Positions 38,201 to 45,240 of a stretch of DNA of 64,000 nucleotides are shown here, in pieces. Each line of letters begins with the position of its first letter. Within the stretch, counting starts at the first letter, position 1. The notes beneath the pieces were generated by a model. That model was not told the origin of the DNA, did not search any database, and saw only the letters and a list, made by a program, of their open reading frames with translations. The position numbers and the translations under genes were made by a program. The DNA is from Haemonchus contortus (taxonomy: Eukaryota > Nematoda > Chromadorea > Rhabditida > Trichostrongylidae), in assembly GCA_000469685.2 (NCBI GenBank), contig LS997564.1:29061959-29125958 (forward strand), in the 5' to 3' direction.

Positions 38201-40394
38201 CATTATTGATGTGTGTAATGGAATATTGCAGGGATGTCTCGGATCTGTCATCATTTTCTGAGTACCGGTACCCACTCCATGATTTTTTAATTGATAAGTC
38301 TACGCGTGCTCTTTCAGGCATTGATCTCGATCGCGAACTCGGAAACCAAACGCCTGGATGAGGTACCCTCGATGGAATCCAAATCCGCAGCCGATCACAC
38401 AGGAACCTGTCTATGGACACCATACCGAAGAAGATTGCCAACTATGTACTGACTGTAGCTCTGCCCTAACAGAGCCGGTTTGGTGAAGCGTAGCTGGTAC
38501 GCGTCAGATGCACCGAAAGACGAACGAAGTGCTGCCTTCTACGACCCACGGCCGCCTCCTCTGGCACGACCGAGAAGTCGCTCAATGAAACGTTGTCCAT
38601 CTCGAAAGATGGCACCGATTAAAAATGTGAACGCCGGGCCAACACGACCTCCAAATAACCGAATATCAGTGGAGGATATACGGCTACTGTGCTAGGATTT
38701 CGCAGAGCGATCACTCCGTTGTCTTGTTTCTCGTCTACAGATTTTTTTTTCGTAGGAGACAAAGCCAGATCTCCGAAACAAATCGGAAAATTTCCGTTGT
38801 CGATTCTTCTGGTAAAATCGTCGAAGACACACGAGATAACGTTGGACTGCTAATTGGTTCCGGTCCCGGCGATGATCTCAAATGGTCTTGAGAGCGAACG
38901 ACATCCACAAACGATGTTCGCTCCACACAGGTTTGCTCATTGCTTTGGCCCTGGAGCAATATGGAGCCAATCTGGAGGTGGCAGCATAAAATGCAAAAAC
39001 AGCAACGCCTCCCGGATCCGAACCACCAAACCATCCTAGCTGTCCCAGCAGCCCGAAGTCCGCATCGCTATCCACCTCATCATCCGCCGCTGCCTGCAGC
39101 TCAACCGTGGACAGCTCATATGAAACTTCCCCCCACTTTTCAAGCCCTTTTTTGGCTACCGTTCACGTTATTTTCACTGCCCAGCCCACTGGCTCCTTCT
39201 ACTGTGTGGACAGTCGGCGCCATGAATGAAACAAACGACGCTTAGTGGGATAAAACGGCAATTTCTGACTAAATCATTTTCAGTCTTTTTTTGGCATTCA
39301 GAGGGCCATTTAGCGGAAACGGACCATAGCTCTATACTCAGTGCTCATGCTCCTACACCATGCAAAAAGCATTTTCAAAAAGCTCCCACGCCCGAAAGAC
39401 CTTCCTTGTGAGGGAATGCAGAAAAAGACGCGCAGAGTGTAGCTTCTCCCCTAACTATATGTTCATCGTCTTTTTTCCAAATTCAGATTCGCGCCCTTCA
39501 TTCGAAAATCACACAACAACAAGAGGCGTCCCATGATATGCACGCGATGTGCGCGCGAAGAATCGTCGGTTAACTTGAACAGTACCAGGTAAACACGGTA
39601 ACAGTGAGTAATCTGGAATCTGAGTGAAACTCTCAGCAGGCTACTTTGACCAATTCTTAACTAGAGTTAACTGCTTACAAAGCAACCTTACCATTTTCAG
39701 AATGAGACTGTCTAAGGAGTTTGTGATAATCGGGCTGTAGTCGTATCGAATTCTCACTACTTTGATCGTAAGTACGACGGCACTGTAATGGATATTCATA
39801 ATATTGGTCATCAATTACGGAGAAGGAGAATCTTGCGCAAAAAGCAGATGGCCCCTTTGCGACTAAGTGCAAGGGTTGTACTAGAAAACTATCTTCATCA
39901 ACCCTTTTTGATATGGTCTGAAGTGCAATTTTCGTCAGGATGGCGTGAAAAGAAATTGAAATGAGCACTCCTAATGAAGTGCCTTGCTACTTTGCTCAAA
40001 TGCAGCACAACATTTGTTGTGGTTGTGAACTGTAGGCGACTTTACCATACAATCCTGAGGATGCCAACAACCCAAGCGATGTGCTTCCACCGTTTCAGTG
40101 GTTTCCGTGTACGTTTCAAGACTTGTTCTACTCCTCGTTTTTGGCATTCCATAATAAGCGCACGAATTGCGGCAACTTGTACTTCTGGCGTCTGTAACGG
40201 GCCATTCATGATATCATAGATTAAATTCTTCAAATTGATCACTTGGTAAGCAAGCATTCGTGAAAGTTGCATTAGTAGAGTTAGTGCTTAGGAATGGAAG
40301 CACTCACGATCGATTCATCTTCACTCTTTCCCAACAAATCTCGCAACCAGCGACTTCTTCTTTCATCAGCATCCCAGTTGTAGTCCTCCGCCAT
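26260..40394 (-). CDS. Tetraspanin B (8-cysteine loop type), 3' end and one loop exon unresolved
   Basis: Four-pass membrane scaffold protein. Minus-strand exons in order: 40308-40394, 40046-40191, 39692-39782, 37007-37172, (one loop exon not found), 32322-32384, 30511-30617, 30143-30262, 27272-27455, 26753-26811, 26260-26332; phases agree except across the gap. The start ATG (40394) gives MAEDYNWDADERRSRWLRDL, a charged N-tail. TM1 is near residues 67-87 (IAWVVGILRIVC...); TM2 and TM3 are both in 37007-37172; TM4 is in 27272-27455 before LLYNSGQG. The large extracellular loop shows CCG followed by W (32322-32384), DC, AC, VPYFCC (30511-30617), DC and AC: eight cysteines visible, a C8-like pattern, with glycosylation sites NVT and NHS. 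The cytoplasmic tail includes SDYSLVEDLKNFNIDRD. The final exon was not identified. Introns hold mariner, SINE, foldback and other repeats. Orthology to C. elegans tsp-12/tsp-14 is possible but untested. Confidence 0.8.
26440..26593. mobile_element. Short foldback element, second family, copy 2
   Basis: 154-bp element with termini GGCTGCTTTCATAATCC and GGACTATGAAAGCAGCC, flanked by ATA (26437-26439, 26594-26596). The inside shares a GGCGCTTGCCCCTTGTTTAC block with the reverse complement of the element at 61975, and has a (GCTC) run before the right terminus. It sits in an intron of tetraspanin B between exons 26260-26332 and 26753-26811. Confidence 0.72.
28019..28170 (+). mobile_element. tRNA-derived SINE, copy 1 (truncated)
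   Basis: The head resembles a tRNA gene with an internal promoter: A-box-like TAGGCGCGAGTGGC and B-box-like GAGTTCGAATCCC. The body (GGAGTCGGTTGTTTGGTATC, then ATAATGAAAGTACTG) matches the body of the complete copies at 57.6 and 62.4 kb. It stops where a GT-rich repeat of the 145-bp-unit family begins. Lies in the large intron of tetraspanin B between the TM4 exon and the preceding loop exon. Confidence 0.6.
28171..28931 (+). repeat. GT-rich / 145-bp-unit repeat family, block 1
   Basis: Begins with a TCTGTC/TTTGT-rich tract, then divergent units containing CATAACTCCGGTTCCCATGG, AAAGTTCAAACTTG and GTGACAGGATG blocks, and GTGGGCGCGGCGTGCATCG-type segments. The same modules occur at 30.8-31.3, 32.8-33.2, 36.3-36.8, 43.4-44.7, 53.8-54.7 kb and elsewhere. 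Confidence 0.55.
29296..29329. repeat. Perfect short hairpin
   Basis: Fourteen-base perfect inverted repeat GAGCGAGTATTGCT / AGCAATACTCGCTC separated by the six-base loop ATCTAA, inside an intron of tetraspanin B. No function is proposed; it could be the remains of a foldback element. Confidence 0.5.
29730..30050. repeat. Foldback repeat near a tetraspanin B loop exon
   Basis: Inverted arms with GTTGCGCGCGTCCGTCGAAA (left, about 29756-29777) against the complement of TTTCGACGGACACGCGCAAC (right, about 30001-30020), extending with mismatches through GTAGGTCAC and the TTTTTGCC blocks. Total about 320 bp. It ends less than 100 bp from the donor of exon 30143-30262. No target duplication identified. 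Confidence 0.5.
30775..31330 (-). repeat. 145-bp-unit repeat family, block 2 (reverse orientation)
   Basis: Starts with GGCGTTAGCCGGGCTCTCC and continues with several modules of the form CGCCTGCACTC..., AAATTTGAACGC..., ATGAATTTTCGCTGAAAC, ending in ATGAATTTCCGGTCAGACAC. The block at 43.4-43.9 kb has the same order and orientation. Confidence 0.55.
31335..31930 (+). pseudogene. Mariner transposase relic
   Basis: Degenerate translation in changing frames shows mariner transposase features in order: KLDKWVPHELT near 31460-31490, a block derived from the region before the second catalytic Asp near 31590-31650 (HQKK at about 31660), then the NSARPHVAQ block at about 31828-31853 that precedes the third catalytic residue. 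Several stops and frameshifts show it is dead. Terminal inverted repeats were not located. It lies in a tetraspanin B intron between loop exons 32322-32384 and 30511-30617. Confidence 0.7.
32800..33225. repeat. GGGCGG-containing dispersed repeat segments
   Basis: Divergent modules such as CACAATGGGCGG-like and GTGTGCATCGAGGCAG resemble those at 28.35-28.70 kb (ACAGTGGGCGCGGCGTGCATCG). They probably belong to the 145-bp-unit family. The surrounding stretch 32.4-34.1 kb should contain the missing tetraspanin B loop exon, but I could not identify it. Confidence 0.4.
34112..34215 (-). mobile_element. SINE 3' fragment
   Basis: Matches the 3' part of the tRNA-derived SINE in reverse orientation: GTTAATCAATCCCG, then GGATGCGCCCACGCATTCGA and TTCCATTCAGAATCGTAGTG, as in the copies at 57.6-57.95 kb (complement) and 60.24 kb. 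The tRNA head is missing. Confidence 0.5.
35291..36124 (+). repeat. Dispersed repeat D, copy 1 (with nested hairpin)
   Basis: Shares long collinear blocks with 37522-38200 and, in reverse, 38935-39409: GGTGTAGG.ACATGGGCACTG, CATTCATGGCGTCGACTGTCC, GTGGTGGATAGCGAT, GCATTTTATGCTGCCAC and TTACCAAAAGCGTCTRTTAAGG. The hairpin element at 35459-35611 interrupts it. The copies have translatable frames (for example RWQHKMQK on one strand), but no recognisable domain. Confidence 0.65.
35459..35611. mobile_element. Hairpin MITE nested in repeat D copy 1
   Basis: 153-bp near-perfect palindrome; each arm starts AAGGCACCGTTCGCGATGAT and includes GTGTGTCGATGACGTGTCCG; the centre is ACGTCAGACTGTCTGACGT. In the other two copies of repeat D the site is uninterrupted (CCATTAAGCG and CCACTAAGCG), while here it reads CCATCA, element, CTAGCG. 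That gives about a 3-bp TTA/CTA-like target duplication, as for PIF/Harbinger MITEs. Confidence 0.75.
36335..36800 (-). repeat. 145-bp-unit repeat family, block 3 (reverse orientation)
   Basis: Two visible units with CCTGCCGCCTG, CAAGTTTGAACGCTCTAGG and TCCACGGGGACAGG, then ATGAATTTTCGGTCAAACAC and a CACACAAACACAAAC tract, i.e. the CA-rich side of the element as at 43.88-43.95 kb. Confidence 0.6.
37522..38200 (+). repeat. Dispersed repeat D, copy 2
   Basis: Collinear with copy 1 but without the hairpin: CAAGGAAGGTCTTTCTGGGC at the left and GTTAAATCAGTGGCCTGTAT at the right. A 204-codon minus-strand frame (37827-38441) runs through and past it; its middle (WKWQYKMQK, RSPHRYPPHHPS) is repeat sequence shared with the other copies, so it is not called as a gene. 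Confidence 0.65.
38539..38905 (-). CDS. Possible small membrane protein gene, last exon(s), interrupted
   Basis: The last exon, 38539-38691, follows acceptor CCTAG and encodes about 50 residues with one hydrophobic stretch (GPAFTFLIGAIF) and a basic Gly/Arg-rich end (RLLGRARGGGRGS) before TAG. Upstream on the same strand, two overlapping frames up to about 38905 look coding: one with SSPGPEPISSPTLSRVSS and one with KQDNGVIALRNPSTVAVYPP that runs into the last exon one frame off. Either an unrecognised intron or a frameshift separates them. Repeat D copy 3 begins just upstream and may have cut the gene off. Family not recognised; it lies inside an intron of tetraspanin B on the same strand. 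Confidence 0.3.
38935..39409 (-). repeat. Dispersed repeat D, copy 3 (reverse orientation)
   Basis: Reverse complement of the left two thirds of copies 1 and 2: from GCTCATTGCTTTGGCCCTGG to GAAAGACCTTCCTTG. It preserves an empty site (ACGACGCTTAGTGGGAT) for the hairpin MITE found in copy 1. Confidence 0.65.
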
Positions 40395-41500
40395 AACCAC
40401 CTTTCCAGCGACGCTGACTTCAATAAATGAAACACATTTTAGTCCATCAAAAGTATTTGGATGATATGAACTCAACCACGAACCATATGTTTATTTGTCA
40501 ATGACGGTGAAACCTATACGCATCACCTTCATCAGCCATATCATCTATCGTTGAATTGATAACTGGTCTGCTTTCAAAAGTTTAAAAGCCTTAATTTCGA
40601 GATAAATTTGAACATACTGTCAGATGAAGCCGGCACATTTTAATTTTTTACTTCCATCTGTCTTGAATGCGTCTGATGTCTTTCGTGATATGTGTATGTA
40701 GACTATAAGCAGACAGCATCTTATTACAAAGCACAGCTGAGCAATGGTTCACAACTTTCCGTTCTAGCAATTTTGACTTTAAGGTTGGCTGACCACTAAG
40801 CATGGATAATGATCTCTGATGGTGTTCCCCAGGCCGTCCTTCATTTGACCCGTAAAACTTACTGAGAACACCAGCCCATCCATGGGAGTAGTTACGAGAA
40901 TATCAAAATACTTGGACCAGTAAAAAAGCTAGATGGCAAAATGTCACACGAGTTGATGAAGTTACACTCAACGCCGCGAGTTAGTGTCTGCGACTTCGCT
41001 TCAAATAAAACCAAGACAACCCATTAATGAACCAAATAATTCTTTCTGATGAAAGTCGGGATGTTAACGATATTCTTACCCAATAACGTTTATGGTGAGT
41101 ACCGGATGACCCTGCTCAAACGGTATCCGACGCAGATCGACTTACCAAAATAAGGTATCGCTAGCGGTTTGATGTTACTACAGTACCCGCCGTGAGACAA
41201 GTTTTGTGACTTTCTAGTCTTCTGTTCATAAGTCGGTTCAAAGTGTGAGTATTCGAAGAGCTGATTATGCCGTTGAACTCAGCTTGTCAAGCTCTATAAG
41301 CGGATACCCTAAAGTATTAGAAATGCTTTGTTCGAGATTGTGCCATGCACTTGAGTTCATCCGAGAAGTAATCGCATGTTCATGGGGGGCTAATAGGAGC
41401 TGATCGTTGCTAATAAGAGCTGATTGGACTGTGAGGATAAGGTGTTCGGAATCCGTTCCAGAGTGCACCACGTACCCGACTTCACTCAGTACAATGCGAA
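40395..41500. other. 5' flank of tetraspanin B, no gene seen
   Basis: No exon-like frame or recognisable repeat. Presumably contains the tetraspanin B promoter (gene on the minus strand, start at 40394). A possible acceptor (GAAGTCAG, about 20 bp upstream of the ATG on minus) could be a spliced-leader site. Confidence 0.3.
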
Positions 41501-41505
41501 ATTGA

Positions 41506-41880
41506 TTGATTGGTATTGATCAGTCCTATCGTTCATTTCTGATGTGGTTGGTATCTGATATGACCGCATACACATTCTCTGCACTCAACACTCCTTACAA
41601 GTCACATTGGAAAAATGTTCACGGCAAAAGAAATGAGTTGATTTTTTCGACACTTCCCAATCTTTGGAAAGATTTTTCGTCGGTATCTAAGGAGGCGACT
41701 TTGAAGGCAGGCTACTATCGTAGACAACTCTTCTATCACTGCTCGGCTTCATGCTGGGCGTGTTCGGATTGGCAGGTGGCCGGGTACTTTAATGCGCGGG
41801 GTTTCAATGGTGGCTTCGGGTGACCTCAGTTCCCTCTGAACCAGAGTGGCTTTAGCTACAATGGTGGAAACTCATTGCGG
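41506..41880 (+). pseudogene. Possible retroelement gag-like relic
   Basis: 105-codon plus-strand frame ending in a Gly/Phe/Asn-rich stretch (NARGFNGGFG, continuing after a stop as SYNGGN) preceded by cysteines in CxC-like spacing. This resembles the zinc-knuckle and glycine-rich tail of LTR-element gag proteins. Evidence is weak; no protease or reverse transcriptase adjoins it. Confidence 0.2.
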
Positions 41881-41999
41881 CCCAGTTGAGACTTCAGGGA
41901 GTAAGCTCGCTAATACAGCAATAAAACAGCCTCAGTACCGCGCACATTGGCCCAAGCCGTCTCCGGCGTCGGACAGTATGGCAACCTGTTAGAGGCGAA

Positions 42000-42990
42000 A
42001 AAATCTCGAGTTGCGCACAACGCTGCGGATTTCGGACCACGACAGCACCTCCTCAACACGAAATGGAGACTGCTTCCTACTTCATATTTATAACGCGAGA
42101 ACAGTCTATCCCAACGCCGCTCTCCATGAGCTCCTCGAGGCGATTAGTCGCATCACGTACCATGTGCAAGAAATCAAGAGCAATAGGACCGTCGTGCGAC
42201 GAATGAATAATGAAACCCTAATCATTCATGGCAAAAAACTTCCCTTGTTAACGTCGGTGGCGTGGCTTTGTCGTGCACCCGTCTGTCGTCCTTCAAGTCG
42301 ATTCTCACAAGGTTCTGTTGCCTCACTTTGCCATCCAACACCTACTACCATGTGCACCTGAAGGAAATCTATCTTCAACTGCTGATCTCCACCTTCTACA
42401 GCTGACGGAGTAGAGCTTGGTGCATTTTACGACCAACTTGAGGAGATCATTCACAACGAAAAGTCTCTCTACAAGTTCGCTGCTGAAGGTTTCAACACCA
42501 GGATTGGCGAAGCAGAGGAGAAGTTCAGGATTGGAAAGTTCGGAATGAGAGACAAGTACGAGAACGGAGACCGTCTAACTAGACTTCTGCCCGCTGCTCG
42601 GCTCTTCCACTGTAGCCCTTTTCTAAAAGGAGGGAGCGCTGAACCTGGGAGTCCCCAAGCGGTACAACCCATGGTGTGCTGCACCACGTATTAACGAACA
42701 GAAAGTGGTACTTACTAGATGTCGGTGTGGAACCATATTTCTGCAGTGGTTCTAATCATCGACTCCGCGCTGAAAACAAGTCCAGTCACAAGCTGGCAAA
42801 GATCTTTCAACATCGCACAAAGAGCTCGTAGCATGTTGTATACGTCGGAGTGCTGTTGAAGAGATAAGAGTAGAAGTCGAAGATGACCTTCCCGCTGCTT
42901 CTTACAATGCAATGAATTACTGATTGACGAAGGAAAGTCACCCCCTTCCGTGGGAAAGCTCCAAAGCGCCAATAAAAAGACAAGAATAGA
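42000..42990 (+). pseudogene. RTE-type retrotransposon endonuclease relic
   Basis: Broken plus-strand frames show the apurinic-endonuclease domain of RTE elements in order: YNARTVYPNAALHELLEA (about 42085), HVQEIKSNRTVVRRMNNETL (about 42165), GFVVHPSVV in a shifted frame (about 42265), YEQLEEIIHNEKS-like (about 42430), a GFNTRIGEAEEKFRIGKFG region (about 42490) and the start of the DHR-containing C-terminal part (about 42750). Frameshifts and stops make it non-functional. The reverse transcriptase part is absent. Confidence 0.75.
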
Positions 42991-43409
42991 TGCATTTCCC
43001 ACTCGGATCTGGCCAGAACTGCTGCTCTTCTCTCTTTCACTTTACTTACCGTTCAATGAGTATGTTAGTGAGAGTTCTCGCTTTTTTAAAAATCACAGTT
43101 GTAGTGTGATTTCTAATTCGTAGGGTTGATCTTACTTAAACTCAGACGATCCTAGTGGAGCATTTCAAAAGTTGGGTTAGTAGATACGCAAAGAGATTTC
43201 CGCGTGCCAGTTAGTTGCAATGAGCCCTTTTCTCATTTCAAGTTTGTCACCTTTCAGGTGTAATAGACGTTCCTGCGATTGTGCTTCGACAAGATGAAGC
43301 TGACAAGGCCTCAACACGTTACCTCACTCGTCCCATTGAGCTCCGAGTCCTCTTCTGTTTGGAACAAAGCGATTCATACTGCTACATGATCCTGTTTCTA
43401 TATAGCTGA

Positions 43410-44692
43410 GCTGTCGGCTCGGCCGCCTGACGCCGGGCTTTCCTCCTTCTTGTCTTCAAGTTGATCCGTCGCCTCACTCTCCCGAGTTTCAAATTAATTT
43501 ATGGTCCAAGAAACAGGAGCTATTGATTTCCAGCGAAACGCACACACCCACACACTTTGCGCGTTGAGTTCATTCCCTCTCTTGAAAACTTGACTGTGTG
43601 TTCTCACTCATAGTATTGTCATTTCATCACACCCCATACATCTTCCTTTCCCCCTCCCCCCCACCCCACCACCCTATGTCTCTAGTCCAGTTACCTTATA
43701 CTATCTTCCATCGATATCTTGAATCCGCAGCCTGCACTCATTCCGAATTGGAACGCTCCAGGTGCAGGGGGACAGTTCTTTTGAGTTTTCGCTTACTGGC
43801 GGAGTGCCCTGCCACCCACCGTAAGTGTTCTCATCCTGCCGCCTGTGCTATCAAATTCAAACGCTTCCAGTCCACAGGACAGGAGTTATGAATTTCCGGT
43901 CAGACTCACACATAAACACAAACACACAAACACACCAACAGTCACGCTTAACAGATTATATAAGTAGTATCCTGCTTTATACAATTCGCTGTGTCTGTTG
44001 GTATGTCTGTGTGTTTGTGTGTGTGTGTGTTTGTGTGTGTGTCGGTATGTGTGTCTGACCGGAAATTCATAATTCCTGTCCCCGTGGACCTAGAGCGCTC
44101 AAATTTAGTAGGAGTAAGGGGGACAGGATGGAGACACTCATGGTAAGTGGAAGGACCAGACTCCGTTCACAGGGAGTGCGGCGTGCGCGTTAGAAATTTC
44201 GGGCCGCAAATTCATAAGTCCTGTCTCCATGGACCTAGAGCGTTCAAACTTGGTAGGAGTACGGGGTGCAGGAGGAGAACACTCATGGTAAGTGGCAGGG
44301 ACAGACTCCATGCACAGGGAACGGAGCGTGCGCGTTAGAAACTTTGAGCCGCAAATTCATAACTCCTGTCCCCGTGGACCTAGAGCGCTCAAACTTGGTA
44401 GGAGTAAGCGGGGCAGGATGAGAACTCCTTTGGTAAGTGGCAGGACCGGACTCTGTTAATAATGGGGCGAGACGTGCGCGGTGAAAATTTTAGGTAGCAA
44501 GATCATAACTCTTGTCCCCGTGGACCTGGAGCGTTCAATCTTGGTAGGAGCGCAGCTGACAGGATGGGAACACCTATGGTGGGAGGCAGGACCGGATTCC
44601 GTGCACAGGGGGCGATGCGTGCGCAATAAAAACTGGGCCGCAAATTGATAACTGCTGTTTACGTGGACCTAGAGCGTTGGAATTTGGCAGAT
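43410..44692. repeat. Foldback-like element with 145-bp tandem units in its arms
   Basis: Left part (43410-43945) is in reverse orientation, ending ATGAATTTCCGGTCAGACTC then a CACAAACACA tract. After a 45-bp centre (about 43946-43990), the right part starts CTGTGTCTGTTGG with a GTGTGT tract, then GACCGGAAATTCATAATTCC. From 44065 four units of 145, 145, 146 and 143 bp follow (starts 44065, 44210, 44355, 44501), plus a partial unit at 44644. Each has CTGTCCCCGTGGACCTAGAG, a TCAAACTTGGTAGGAGT block and a GTGCGCG block. Inverted arms built from tandem units are typical of Foldback elements. Confidence 0.6.
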
Positions 44693-45129
44693 CACACTCC
44701 TCGTACAGACAGTGGAACCTTAGCATCTAAGTAAGTGATGCAGGATAGGACGGGATCGTAGGTACTCGGTGACAGGAACTGATCATTGATAAGTGAAAAT
44801 GAGGGACCTAAGAGAGGCCACCTACCGATCAAAATTCCGTCCTTCCGGTATTTACGATGTAGCTTTGGCTGTTCAGTATGTTTCATTCGATAGTACGAAT
44901 GATAGGGACCCATTAGCGGCACTACGCTAAGCAGATTAGAACTTTGTTCATTTCTTACTATTAGACCAGTGTCGAAGTACTGCCATTACAGTACAGTAGA
45001 GATCACAATTTGAATCATCCACCTCACTCCATATTACTCACTTCACTCAGCAGTGCTCACTTTACTCCTCCATTAACCTACCCACAAAGTGACTGCTTTT
45101 TATATAAGAAGAATAAGTTTTCCATATCA

Positions 45130-45240
45130 CTACCTTTATCATAATCACAAAGTAACCCGGACGGACAGACCGACAAACCGACATACCGACATACCGACAA
45201 ACCGACAAACCAAGTTACTGCTTTATATATAAGAAGGATT
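45130..45240 (-). repeat. Short degenerate piece of the CA-rich repeat arm
   Basis: Tandem ACCGACAAACCGACATACCG-like 10-mers followed by AAGTTACTGCTTTATATAT, which resembles the centre-flanking sequence of the 43.4-44.7 kb element (GTATCCTGCTTTATAC) and 28.16 kb (AGTACTGCTTTATTC). Confidence 0.45.

Noticed and set aside
37827..38441. 204-codon minus-strand open frame
   Set aside because: Much of it is repeat D sequence shared with two other copies; composition not protein-like and no domain.
43990..44060. GTGTGT tract as a simple microsatellite or telomere-like repeat
   Set aside because: It is part of a recurring larger element (same flanks at several loci), not an isolated microsatellite; no TTAGGC telomere units.
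45150..45215. CRISPR-like short direct repeats (ACCGACAAACCG...)
   Set aside because: Degenerate 10-mers without spacers in a eukaryotic genome; belongs to the CA-rich arm of the dispersed repeat.
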